IMG/VR virus record: IMGVR_UViG_3300044620_001904
Span: 1-64,000 of that record
DNA: 64,000 nt
Source: a virus
Strand: one strand, 5' to 3'
A program made the position numbers and the translations under genes. The notes under the pieces are model-generated. The model did no database searches and was not told the origin of the DNA. It saw nothing but the letters and a program-made list of their open reading frames with translations. How positions within the stretch are numbered: position 1 is the first letter of the stretch; every line of letters starts with the position of its first letter. Of this stretch, positions 50,951 to 57,583 are shown piece by piece.

Positions 50951-51912
50951 AATATTTCTTTTAATGCATTTAACAATTCAAAGTCACTCATATGATTAAT
51001 ATCACTTTCCCAAAGATAATAAACCTTATAGCCTTTTGATTCGATTAATTTAAGTTTTTTTTTATCTTTTTCCCAAACATCCTTAACGGTTAACCCATTT
51101 AGTAAAATATCAGATTCTTTATATAATTTAGGGCTACCATGCCAGAAGTCCCCCTGAACTTCAATTATGATTTTATTTTTAAAAATTAAATCCCAATTAT
51201 AACTATATAAAAAACCATTTGCCGTATAAGTAATATTTAATTCATTTAGAATTGATTGTATCCTTAATTCTTGTTTACTAACATATTTTAAATTACCTCT
51301 GGCCTTTTCAGTTAAAGATCTTAATTCATCTGTTGATAGTTTAGATAATCTATCTTTTTGAGATTTTGATATTTTTTCTTTAACCCAACCTAGTTGAGCT
51401 GGATTAATTATATTATCGCCATATCTTAACTTTAAAGTTTCTTTACTTTTTTTCAATACTTCGGTGTAGTTAATTTTTGAAATTGCATATTTTCTTATTG
51501 TTTCATTATTAAAATTGTTTTCATATCCATAGTTTTTAAAAAATGTGTTTTTCTTTTTTAATTTCACATCTTCGGATTGAGAAGGATTTTTAACACCGTA
51601 GCGATCAATTAAAGTTTTTTCAAATTTGTCTTTATATTGTTTAGTTTTTTTACTTTCGCTAGCAGTTCGTTTAATACCCAATAATAAAATATAATTACCA
51701 ACACTAACACCATATTTTTTTTTGATATCATCAATAGTACTCCCATCCAAATACATATTTTTAATATCGATCAAATTAATAGGTATTTTGGTTTCTAATG
51801 ATTTTAAATATAGAACCTCATTTTCAAGCTTATTATTAGGGTGATGATGATTAATATGTATTTTTAAATGATTTTTTTTTATAAACTCTTTTTTACAAAT
51901 TAGACATTCCAT
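50944..51912 (-). CDS. Vsr-like homing endonuclease in the split-gene gap
   Basis: The 322-residue protein starts with a C2H2-like finger (MECLICKKEFIKKNHLKIHI, then NHHH). A region with YGVKNPSQSEDVK-type repeats follows, as in phage homing enzymes. The C-terminal nuclease fold is of the Vsr/PD-(D/E)xK type: IIIEVQGDFWHGSPKLY, later WEKDKKKLKLIESKGYKVYY and LWESDI. Vsr-like endonucleases between split-intein halves are the known fractured-gene arrangement. It lies exactly between the two ligase parts on the same strand. Confidence 0.85.
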   Translation of the reverse strand: MECLICKKEFIKKNHLKIHINHHHPNNKLENEVLYLKSLETKIPINLIDIKNMYLDGSTIDDIKKKYGVSVGNYILLLGIKRTASESKKTKQYKDKFEKTLIDRYGVKNPSQSEDVKLKKKNTFFKNYGYENNFNNETIRKYAISKINYTEVLKKSKETLKLRYGDNIINPAQLGWVKEKISKSQKDRLSKLSTDELRSLTEKARGNLKYVSKQELRIQSILNELNITYTANGFLYSYNWDLIFKNKIIIEVQGDFWHGSPKLYKESDILLNGLTVKDVWEKDKKKLKLIESKGYKVYYLWESDINHMSDFELLNALKEILC

Positions 51913-51928
51913 AACATATTTATTTACA

Positions 51929-51938
51929 TATAAATATC
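51929..51938 (-). promoter_or_regulatory. Candidate late promoter motif GATATTTATA
   Basis: It reads GATATTTATA on the minus strand, 16 bases before the Vsr-like gene, so the invader may be transcribed apart from the ligase. Confidence 0.5.
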
Positions 51939-51961
51939 TAACTTTATATAAAAAACAGAAC

Positions 51962-52261
51962 TTAATCCGTTATTTTTACAACTTCATCACCTAAAAGTTC
52001 TTTAACTTCTCTATAACAATTAAGTTCTGGTAACCAAATTCTATGGTTACCTGTTAGTTTAAGAATTTTACCTGAAATTAATTCAATTTCATACCAATCA
52101 TTATTATTTTTTTGTACTGAGTGAGAATTTATGGTGTTCATTTCGTTTTTGTTTTCAAAAACATTAAAACTCAAAACTTTACCAATATATTTAGTTTCAC
52201 AAATTTCTTTGATTGTTTTAATACCATCTTCAGTTATTAATTCGGTTTCTTCAGATAAACA
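51962..52261 (-). other. Split intein N-fragment, 99 residues
   Basis: Cys1 and blocks A and B (TGNHRIW) are present. With the 37-residue C-fragment it makes a minimal intein of 136 residues with no LAGLIDADG domain. Confidence 0.86.
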
Positions 52262-52714
52262 TCTCACCTCGTCGGTTTTAGATATAAATGATGGAAACAA
52301 ACCTTTTACCTTACCAGCAAGTTCTGCCGGAATTGGAGGCTCGTATTTATTAATCCCCAACATCATAGTTACATCCATACCAACCTTAAAATCTAAGTTA
52401 GTGTAATTAATTAACGATAAAGGTAAAATCAAACCTTGACTAACCTGTCCGCGAAGTTTTACGGTTCTCAAACGAAAACCTTCAGAACCGTCGGCCATCT
52501 TTTTATATGATGATTTTCGCAAAAATTCGAATTCAGGTTTAATAGGTAAAAATGAGTCAATTTCGCAATAAACTACTTTGTCACCAACTTTGTGACCTAC
52601 ATCTTTTGCAACAACTACTTTCCATCCATCAACGATGGCCAATTCTATTTTATCAGCACCCTCAATTGGGCGCAAATCAGATATAATTCTAATACTTGCT
52701 AATTTTCTTTCCAT
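51962..52714 (-). CDS. RNA ligase N-terminal part carrying the N-half of a split intein
   Basis: Residues 1-151 match the N-terminal OB domain of DRB0094-type RNA ligases: LASIRIISDLRPIEGADKIE, GWKVVVAKDVGHKVGDKVVY, CEIDSFLP and FPSFISKTDEVR. Cys152 starts the intein (CLSEETELITEDGIKTI, block A), with a block B-like ISGKILKLTGNHRIW. It stops at residue 250 without a block F or G. These come from the gene at 50282-50950. The extein junction falls just before the conserved Q-N-L of the family, 21 residues before the catalytic Lys. Confidence 0.88.
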   Translation of the reverse strand: MERKLASIRIISDLRPIEGADKIELAIVDGWKVVVAKDVGHKVGDKVVYCEIDSFLPIKPEFEFLRKSSYKKMADGSEGFRLRTVKLRGQVSQGLILPLSLINYTNLDFKVGMDVTMMLGINKYEPPIPAELAGKVKGLFPSFISKTDEVRCLSEETELITEDGIKTIKEICETKYIGKVLSFNVFENKNEMNTINSHSVQKNNNDWYEIELISGKILKLTGNHRIWLPELNCYREVKELLGDEVVKITD

Positions 52715-52719
52715 TTTTT

Positions 52720-53094
52720 TTAAATTTTTTCAGTAAATAAACCATCTTTTATTGCCAAATCAAACATCTCTAAGATATCTTTATAAAATAGTTCATATTT
52801 CAAAATTTCAAGCTCACCTTCTTTTTCAATATCAATGTCATCAAACCATTCGGGTTTTAAGTCATATAGATTAATATTATCTTTTACCGCATGTTTTAAA
52901 ACAGGATAAAACTCATTCAACAACCATTTAGTATTATCCCAAATAAATTCATATGAAAAACCACCATTAGAGTTCTTACGATTGACGCAATTAAAAGAAC
53001 GATTATAAAAATTACCATCATTATCAACCAATGCCGATAATTCAAATTGAATATATTCAATTTGTTCTGAGCAATATTTAACTACTTTAAACAT
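52720..53094 (-). CDS. Hypothetical protein, 124 residues
   Basis: An acidic protein with Tyr, Phe and Asp residues (EYIQFELSALVDNDGNFYNR, KWLLNEFYPVLKHAVKDN). I recognise no family and see no membrane segment. It is 5 bases upstream of the ligase N-terminal gene on the same strand, so it is probably co-transcribed with it. Confidence 0.6.
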   Translation of the reverse strand: MFKVVKYCSEQIEYIQFELSALVDNDGNFYNRSFNCVNRKNSNGGFSYEFIWDNTKWLLNEFYPVLKHAVKDNINLYDLKPEWFDDIDIEKEGELEILKYELFYKDILEMFDLAIKDGLFTEKI

Positions 53095-53176
53095 TTTATA
53101 AAAAATCGATTTTCATCCCACAAACTAAATATTTGTCGGTTTTTCGGTGGGGTTATATAAAATTAATTGATAATTT

Positions 53177-53314
53177 CTAATTATCAAAATCATCTGAACG
53201 GAATTTTCCTTTTTTGTCCTGATTTTTTTTGTTTGACTTGTTTTTGTTGTGATTACCGTTTGAACTCTTAGATTTCGGCATATCACCTTTCTGATTACGA
53301 TACGTTTTACCCAT
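53177..53314 (-). CDS. Basic small protein, 45 residues
   Basis: The frame starts MGKTYRNQKGDMPKSKSSNG and is rich in Lys, Asn, Ser and Gly, with an acidic end (RSDDFDN). The start overlaps the upstream stop as TAATG, typical of coupled genes. The product looks disordered and may bind nucleic acid. No family is recognised. Confidence 0.6.
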   Translation of the reverse strand: MGKTYRNQKGDMPKSKSSNGNHNKNKSNKKNQDKKGKFRSDDFDN

Positions 53315-53559
53315 TAGTATTTTGTAACTGAATAATTTCCACAAACAATTTGTTCATTATCAAATATATCATTAAAGAAAATACAACCACTTTCTTGTTT
53401 GATAATGTTTTTTGCCTGATAACACCTTCCTATTTCGTTTGAAGTTATTTCATAATAAGTCTTGTTTGAACTTATATTTGTATTAAAAATAAAATTCATC
53501 GCAAATATTAGAACAATTGAAACTATAACAAATATTGAGTTTTTTTTCAAACCGAGCAT
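53314..53559 (-). CDS. Membrane-anchored or exported small protein, 81 residues
   Basis: Residues 7-28 (SIFVIVSIVLIFAMNFIF) are a membrane or signal-anchor helix. The remaining 50 residues, with three Cys, would lie outside the cytoplasm. No family is recognised. It is coupled to the 45-residue basic gene by a TAATG overlap. Confidence 0.65.
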   Translation of the reverse strand: MLGLKKNSIFVIVSIVLIFAMNFIFNTNISSNKTYYEITSNEIGRCYQAKNIIKQESGCIFFNDIFDNEQIVCGNYSVTKY

Positions 53560-53573
53560 TTTTTTACAAAAAT

Positions 53574-53795
53574 CTAAAACTTTACCAAAAAGTCAATATG
53601 TGCAAAACCTTTATTTGTATGAACTGTAATTTCATTTTCATCAATTCTAGGCTCAAAACTCAAAATTGTTGCAAAACCAGCTTCTTTATCTTCATGTCTT
53701 ACAACTTCTCCTACGGTAAAAATATTACCATATGAATTTATAGCTGTGTTATTATCAACAGATATGAAATTTTGTCTTTTTGATATATTTTCCAT
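53574..53795 (-). CDS. Hypothetical protein, 73 residues
   Basis: I choose the ATG at 53795 (MENISKRQNFISVDNN), 1 base after the stop of the phosphoesterase gene; an upstream ATG at 53810 overlaps it. The product is a compact beta-rich domain (GNIFTVGEVVRHEDKEAGFA, ENEITVHTNKGFAHIDFL), of the kind seen in small nucleic-acid-binding folds. No family is recognised. Confidence 0.6.
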   Translation of the reverse strand: MENISKRQNFISVDNNTAINSYGNIFTVGEVVRHEDKEAGFATILSFEPRIDENEITVHTNKGFAHIDFLVKF

Positions 53796-53796
53796 G

Positions 53797-54465
53797 TTAA
53801 CCAACAACATTTTTTAATTCATCAGTATGGTGATCAAACTCCATATCTGAAATGATATTACGTTTAATCATAATCGGAATAATCTCTTCAATTAAATTAT
53901 AAGGTCTAAATTCTGTGGAACCATCAATACCAACATCCATTTTGCGACCTTTACCAAATTTTTTGTGGTTTGGTAAATGAACATGCCCGTGAAGATGGAT
54001 CACACCTTTATTTAAACCATTCCAAGATGAGAGGGGGTAGTGCATTAAAACAAATTTTTTACCACCAACAGATAATTCAACATAATCATTTACGCTTTTA
54101 AATAATCCTTTACACCCACCTCTATTTCTTTCAATGTTATGATCGTGATTACCTAAAATCAAATGTATGTTTTTACAAACAATTCTATCCCAAAAATTAC
54201 GAATGTTCTCAAAACCTCCAAAAGACCAATCACCAAGATGAAATAAAATATCATCTTGATTAACAAATTCATTAATATTATTGACAATAGATGCATTCAT
54301 ACTATCTATGGATTCAAAATCTCTAGTCTGATCAATAGGAATTGATCCATCGTTTAACCTCCAATCTGTAACTCCACGACAAATATTTTTGTGCCCATAA
54401 TGAGTATCTGAGGTGATCCAAATATTTTGAGATGAACTTGATAGTTCTATTTTAATACTACTCAT
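53797..54465 (-). CDS. Calcineurin-like metallophosphoesterase
   Basis: The 222-residue protein has all metal motifs: WITSDTHYGHKNI (D-x-H, residues 16-28), LFHLGDWSFGG (G-D, about 73-83), LILGNHDHN (G-N-H-D), MHYPLSSW (H) and HLHGHVHLPNH (G-H-x-H). It would hydrolyse a phosphodiester or phosphate. Beside RNA ligases a role in trimming 2',3'-cyclic or terminal phosphates is plausible. A consensus host-type promoter sits 7 bases upstream. Confidence 0.9.
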   Translation of the reverse strand: MSSIKIELSSSSQNIWITSDTHYGHKNICRGVTDWRLNDGSIPIDQTRDFESIDSMNASIVNNINEFVNQDDILFHLGDWSFGGFENIRNFWDRIVCKNIHLILGNHDHNIERNRGGCKGLFKSVNDYVELSVGGKKFVLMHYPLSSWNGLNKGVIHLHGHVHLPNHKKFGKGRKMDVGIDGSTEFRPYNLIEEIIPIMIKRNIISDMEFDHHTDELKNVVG

Positions 54466-54471
54466 AGATTA

Positions 54472-54502
54472 CAAAGGTATAAAAAAATTTTAAAAAAACA
54501 AA
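54472..54502 (-). promoter_or_regulatory. Bacteroidota-type promoter (TTTG-N19-TACCTTTG)
   Basis: On the minus strand TTTG (54499-54502) and TACCTTTG (54472-54479) are 19 bases apart. It drives the phosphoesterase gene, with a very short leader. Confidence 0.78.
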
Positions 54503-54503
54503 A

Positions 54504-54911
54504 TCAAAATTGAAATTGTTCAAATGCTTTTAAGTATGATGAAATATTTTCAGCCCCTACCGGATTCATTGAATGGACGACAAATTTTGGTAATTTTAAA
54601 CTATTATCTAAGCAATAATCAACCAACCATTTGGCACAATCTAAACCTGTTTTTTCTTTAAAAGATTTTGACATGTCATCATAATTTGTCAAATACAATG
54701 ATTGATCATAATGTTCGTCAGCAAGATCGTGATCAAATGAAATTAAATAAGGTAATCCATTTGTTGATATGTAGTTAACAAATTCATCGTAGTTTTTAAC
54801 CACAATCCATTCTTCTCGGGTATACATTGCAGAATCCTCGGTTCTTAACCTCATATATGAAACGCAATGATCAGGATTTCTGAAATCGTCTAAAAATAAG
54901 TAAGTTTTCAT
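54504..54911 (-). CDS. Cyclic-phosphate-processing receiver-like domain protein
   Basis: The 135-residue protein matches the small receiver-like family linked to RNA repair: FLDDFRNPDHCV (residues 6-17), YDEFVNYI, LISFDHDLADEHYDQS (about 56-71), DCAKWLVDYCLDN and VVHSMNPVGAENISSYL (about 111-127). The family is thought to handle 2',3'-cyclic phosphates at RNA ends (established by comparative genomics, as I recall). It lies next to the phosphoesterase and the tRNA array. A TATCTTTG box at 54916-54923 on the minus strand may be part of its promoter, though the partner box is poor. Confidence 0.78.
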   Translation of the reverse strand: MKTYLFLDDFRNPDHCVSYMRLRTEDSAMYTREEWIVVKNYDEFVNYISTNGLPYLISFDHDLADEHYDQSLYLTNYDDMSKSFKEKTGLDCAKWLVDYCLDNSLKLPKFVVHSMNPVGAENISSYLKAFEQFQF

Positions 54912-54937
54912 ATTACAAAGATAGTAAAAAAATGATG

Positions 54938-55022
54938 CGGAGAACAGAGGAATCGAACCTCACACAAAATTTGTGCGTCATTCTTAGCAGGAAGGCCCCA
55001 TCGCCATCAGGGATTATTCTCC
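54938..55022 (-). tRNA. tRNA-Ser(GCU)
   Basis: Acceptor GGAGAAT/GTTCTCC, loop CTGCTAA, long variable arm as expected for Ser, T loop TTCGATT. Confidence 0.9.
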
Positions 55023-55028
55023 GTATTG

Positions 55029-55101
55029 TTGTTTAGGAGGGAATCGAACCCCCACCTTAGCGTCCGTTGCGCTAAATTCTAATCCATTAAACTACTAAAC
55101 A
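55029..55101 (-). tRNA. Atypical tRNA, possible Arg(ACG), lacking U33
   Basis: Acceptor TGTTTAG/CTAAACA, D arm and T arm (GGGGG-TTCGATT-CCCTC) are normal. The anticodon stem is 6 bp (TTAGCG/CGCTAA) with loop CAACGGA: position 33 is A, not U. The acceptor 5' strand contains the stop codon of the upstream gene. Confidence 0.65.
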
Positions 55102-55391
55102 ATAAATCCAACAATTTGGTTTTTTTCACTTTTATATTGTGTTAAAAGCATAAGTTCGGTAACTTCATCTTTAGTGCAGTATCCTTGAACATCTTCTTGC
55201 CAACTTGTCCAAACTTCAAAAGTGGTTTCACCATCACCATAAAGACCAGTTCCTCCTCCAACGACAGATATTGCATGGCCATTTGGAAATTCCATAACCG
55301 CATGAATGGCTCCCACATTAAAATAGTTACGATGCGGTTTGAAAACCAAATCATCAAATGTTTTTACTTTATATTTTTCAAAAAAATCCAT
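55095..55391 (-). CDS. Hypothetical protein, 98 residues
   Basis: A compact protein with KPHRNYFNVGAIHAVMEFPN, SVVGGGTGLYGDGETTFEVW and DEVTELMLLTQYK. The G-G-G-x-G-x-Y-G-D-G loop suggests a small alpha/beta fold, but I do not recognise it. Its last 7 bases, with the TAG stop, overlap the next tRNA, so transcript processing would remove its stop codon. Confidence 0.65.
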   Translation of the reverse strand: MDFFEKYKVKTFDDLVFKPHRNYFNVGAIHAVMEFPNGHAISVVGGGTGLYGDGETTFEVWTSWQEDVQGYCTKDEVTELMLLTQYKSEKNQIVGFIV

Positions 55392-55424
55392 AATATATTT
55401 TTTTAAATTGTTGGTATAATTTTG

Positions 55425-55507
55425 TGAGTAAGGTAGGATTCGAACCTACACGAATTTCTCCACCGGCTTCTAAGGACGGCGCGTTCTACCAGTTTCGCCA
55501 CTTACTC
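55425..55507 (-). tRNA. tRNA-Leu(UAG)
   Basis: Acceptor GAGTAAG/CTTACTC, loop CTTAGAA, long variable arm, T arm GTAGG-TTCGAAT-CCTAC. Confidence 0.88.
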
Positions 55508-55514
55508 AATTTTT

Positions 55515-55590
55515 GGGTGTTGTATGGGATTTGAGCCCATGACCTTCTGAACCACAATCAGACGTTCTCACCAACTGAACTAACAACACC
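55515..55590 (-). tRNA. tRNA-His(GUG)
   Basis: Acceptor GGTGTTG/CAACACC, anticodon arm TCTGA-TTGTGGT-TCAGA, discriminator C as required for His. The extra G-1 is not encoded. Confidence 0.9.
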
Positions 55591-55598
55591 ATATTTGG

Positions 55599-55683
55599 CG
55601 GAAAAGAGAGGTGTCGATCCCCACACCACGAAGGTGCCACTAGTTTTCAAGACTAGGTTTAGCGCCGGCTAAATTTCTCTTCC
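55599..55683 (-). tRNA. tRNA-Ser(UGA)
   Basis: Acceptor GGAAGAG/CTTTTCC, anticodon arm CTAGT-CTTGAAA-ACTAG, long variable arm, discriminator G. Confidence 0.9.
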
Positions 55684-55691
55684 ATTTGTTG

Positions 55692-55764
55692 TGGAACAGA
55701 AAAGAATCGAACTTTTATTGCTCGCTCTTCATGCGAGTGCCTTGACCAACTAGGCTACTGTTCC
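55692..55764 (-). tRNA. tRNA-Phe(GAA)
   Basis: Acceptor GGAACAG/CTGTTCC, anticodon arm CTCGC-ATGAAGA-GCGAG, discriminator A. The T stem has A-U pairs only weakly supported by G-C. Confidence 0.88.
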
Positions 55765-55796
55765 ATATATTTTACAAATATACAAAAAATATTTCG

Positions 55797-55869
55797 TACC
55801 GCCAACAAGAATCGAACTTGTAATTAAACCTTATGAGAGTTCCGTGATAAACCGTTTCACTATGGCGGC
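55797..55869 (-). tRNA. tRNA-Met(CAU)
   Basis: Acceptor GCCGCCA/TGGCGGT, loop CTCATAA, T loop TTCGATT. Elongator or Ile-type (modified C) cannot be told; Ile(UAU) is separately encoded, so Met is preferred. Confidence 0.85.
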
Positions 55870-55875
55870 ATTTAG

Positions 55876-55947
55876 AGCACCATGAGAATTTTGAAATCTC
55901 GACTTCTAGTTTGGAAGACTAGCGCTCTGCCTCTGAGCTAATGATGC
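55876..55947 (-). tRNA. tRNA-Gly(UCC)
   Basis: Acceptor GCATCAT/ATGGTGC, anticodon arm CTAGT-CTTCCAA-ACTAG, discriminator U. The T arm (GAGAT-TTCAAAA-TTCTC) has one mismatch. Confidence 0.85.
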
Positions 55948-55954
55948 TTTTATG

Positions 55955-56038
55955 TTACCGGGGTAGGGTTCGAACCTACACAGGGATTTCTCCCAACAGA
56001 TCCAAAATCTGCTCGCTTGCCAATTTGCATACCCGGCA
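55955..56038 (-). tRNA. tRNA-Gln(UUG) with a long variable arm
   Basis: Acceptor TGCCGGG/CCCGGTA, anticodon arm GCAGA-TTTTGGA-TCTGT, T arm GTAGG-TTCGAAC-CCTAC. The variable region has a hairpin GGGA-GAAA-TCCC, which glutamine tRNAs normally lack. Confidence 0.8.
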
Positions 56039-56181
56039 ATTTTGATGAGTCACGGACTTGTGTACCGTATGTCCCCCTTTAAATTATTCACTAACCCAGG
56101 GTGTGGGGAAACTCATCATAATAACCCCCTTGATCGGATTAACGGACCGACTGCCATATCGGAAGTGGGGGTTAGACTCCG
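56039..56181 (-). other. Structured spacer in the tRNA array
   Basis: No gene is evident. An 8-bp stem TGATGAGT/ACTCATCA encloses 60 bases with an ACGG/TCCGT hairpin, and a second unit has AACCCCC/GGGGGTT around a CCGA/TCGG hairpin. Both look like tRNA-sized folds without a proper anticodon or T loop. Comparable spacers are at 56269-56470, 56859-56947, 57022-57236 and 57325-57430, each with one or more 5- to 9-bp hairpins. Confidence 0.5.
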
Positions 56182-56268
56182 TAGTCCTGGTCGGATTCGA
56201 ACCGACACGGGCTTCTCAGCCCAACAGATTTTAAGTCTGTCGCGTCCTACCAATTTCGCCACAGGACC
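56182..56268 (-). tRNA. tRNA-Leu(UAA)
   Basis: Acceptor GGTCCTG/CAGGACT, anticodon arm ACAGA-CTTAAAA-TCTGT, variable arm GGGCT-GAGA-AGCCC, T arm GTCGG-TTCGAAT-CCGAC. Confidence 0.9.
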
Positions 56269-56470
56269 ATATAAAACACCCTAATTTATCCAACTTACAG
56301 GTGTTGCGGTTGTCCTCATTTCTGAGTTAGGAATAGTCATTTGTCCTTACGAGGTCGAGTTGACTTGCTCTGAAGTTATCCCCCTCCACTCCAATGTAGG
56401 TTCCCATACGGCGATCAAACCGTTTTTCATCGTATTGGGCGTACTATCCGTTGTCGTGTTTCGGAACGTG
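56269..56470 (-). other. 202-base structured spacer, no gene seen
   Basis: The segment between two tRNA genes holds a long imperfect hairpin (CCCAATACG with CGTATGGG on the minus strand) and no convincing protein frame longer than about 26 codons. It is probably transcribed with the array. Confidence 0.5.
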
Positions 56471-56576
56471 TAGTCAGGACAGGATTCGAACCTGTATGGG
56501 TTTTTGAGACATCACTTCCTCTCGGTGTTCCACCCAGTTTATTTCAACTTGCGTCTACCAATTCCGCCACCTGACT
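56471..56576 (-). tRNA. Aberrant tRNA-like gene with expanded variable region (106 nt)
   Basis: Acceptor AGTCAGG/CCTGACT, D arm (GCG/CGC with TTGG) and T arm ACAGG-TTCGAAT-CCTGT are sound. The anticodon arm is poor (AGTT-GAAATA-AACT), and about 40 bases between GGGT and ACCC form extra hairpins (GGTG/CACC, GAGA/TCTC). The anticodon cannot be assigned. Confidence 0.6.
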
Positions 56577-56581
56577 ATTCG

Positions 56582-56725
56582 TTATTTCATTTTTTGTACT
56601 TCTTCAATTAACTCAATAAACATTGATTTTGTTATATGTTCCTGCTTTACCCACATATAAATTACCCCCATTCTTTCGTGGTAATCTTTTTTAACTTGTA
56701 ATTTTTCAATCAAATCTTTTATCAT
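56582..56725 (-). CDS. Small helical protein, 47 residues
   Basis: I choose the ATG at 56725 (MIKDLIEKLQVKKDYHERMG), since an earlier ATG at 56788 lies inside a tRNA gene. The product is helical with an amphipathic C-terminal half (KSMFIELIEEVQKM). No family is recognised. It is nested between two related tRNA-like genes, which is unusual, and may ride on the array transcript. Confidence 0.5.
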   Translation of the reverse strand: MIKDLIEKLQVKKDYHERMGVIYMWVKQEHITKSMFIELIEEVQKMK

Positions 56726-56744
56726 AACCTCGTATTTTATTTTG

Positions 56745-56858
56745 TAGTCAGGACAGGATTCGAACCTGTAATGATATGCCCCGCACATATCTGGATGGTC
56801 TAGAATTAGTTGTATAATTCGGAATTCACCACAATGTTACCAATTACACCACCTGACT
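56745..56858 (-). tRNA. Aberrant tRNA-like gene with insertion before the anticodon arm (114 nt)
   Basis: Acceptor AGTCAGG/CCTGACT and T arm ACAGG-TTCGAAT-CCTGT are identical to the neighbour at 56471-56576. Between the D arm and a hairpin GATATG-TGCGGGG-CATATC lie about 42 extra bases with their own stems (TGGT/ACCA, GAATTA/TAATTC). If the hairpin is the anticodon arm, the anticodon would be CGG with G at position 33. Confidence 0.6.
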
Positions 56859-56947
56859 ATTTGAGGATGAGAAGTCCTCTGTGTTGTAAGTTTTAGAACC
56901 AAAGGAACCGCACTCATCCATCCTTTCTCAAGGGAACAACAAATTAG

Positions 56948-57021
56948 TAGTCAGGATTGGACTCGAACCTGTTTTTCCTCCTTCCCTTTGTCGGAAGTTG
57001 TGCTCCTTACACCACCTGACT
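56948..57021 (-). tRNA. Aberrant tRNA-like gene, possible CAA anticodon (74 nt)
   Basis: It shares the acceptor AGTCAGG/CCTGACT with its two neighbours. The anticodon stem CTTCC/GGAAG is perfect, but the loop GACAAAG has A at position 33. The D loop is only 5 bases and the T stem ACAGG/CCAAT has two mismatches, so it looks partly decayed. Confidence 0.55.
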
Positions 57022-57236
57022 ATTCACCCCACCTTGAGATTTGAGGTGAGTAGTTATTTCGGTTTTCTATTTCTTAAAAACCTGCGGGGCGTCCCCCATT
57101 AAAACAGCCAACACTACTGGGAGAGATTGTGTCAGTCCCTTTATCCCACGATGTCCCACTCTAGCCGTAGACATTCTGCTAGTCCATTGTTAAATGAGTC
57201 TTGGACAAAAGACTGCTGAGTATCTCTTACTCATTG
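57022..57236 (-). other. 215-base structured spacer, no gene seen
   Basis: Hairpins CACCT/AGGTG, GGGG-CGT-CCCC and AGTCTT/AAGACT are visible. No protein frame or tRNA is supported. Confidence 0.5.
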
Positions 57237-57324
57237 TGGGTAGGGAGGGACTCGAACCCCCGATGTTGTGTCTAAAGACCTTTGATTTACAGTCAAAGCC
57301 GTTCGCCGCTACGGTAACCTACCC
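57237..57324 (-). tRNA. tRNA-Tyr(GUA)
   Basis: Acceptor GGGTAGG/CCTACCC, anticodon arm TTTGA-CTGTAAA-TCAAA, long variable arm as expected for bacterial Tyr. Confidence 0.9.
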
Positions 57325-57430
57325 GACGATAAAATAGGAAAATAGAAGATGGGCGCGTGGACATCTATTTTTATGATTAGCATTACTATAAACACCTCCA
57401 CCAAAATGGTATTCCCTAATCAACCTATTG

Positions 57431-57504
57431 TACCCCCTCTAAGAATCGAACTTAGGACATATTGCTTGTAAAACAATCACTCTTAACCACTGAGTTAAGG
57501 GGGT
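57431..57504 (-). tRNA. tRNA-Val(UAC)
   Basis: Acceptor ACCCCCT/AGGGGGT, anticodon arm ATTGT-TTTACAA-GCAAT, discriminator A. The 106 bases upstream (57325-57430) hold one AGATG/CATCT hairpin and no gene. Confidence 0.9.
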
Positions 57505-57510
57505 GTATTG

Positions 57511-57583
57511 CGTACCTCCAAGGATTCGAACCCTGAACAAACGGGTTGGAACCGTTTATGATAAACCATTTCACCAGAGATAC
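57511..57583 (-). tRNA. tRNA-Trp(CCA)
   Basis: Acceptor GTATCTC/GAGGTAC, anticodon arm AACGG-TTCCAAC-CCGTT, discriminator G as expected for Trp. Confidence 0.9.

Noticed and set aside
55797-55869. tRNA-Ile with lysidine-modified CAU
   Set aside because: A separate tRNA-Ile(UAU) is present, so the CAU tRNA is more simply Met; sequence alone cannot exclude it.
56042-56284. An 80-codon plus-strand frame, and a similar one at 60382-60591
   Set aside because: Both run across tRNA genes on the opposite strand; their sequence is fully explained by tRNA arms.
56471-57021. Repeated AGTCAGG...CCTGACT units first looked like a CRISPR-type repeat array
   Set aside because: The repeats are tRNA acceptor and T-arm sequences, spacing is irregular, and no cas genes are present.
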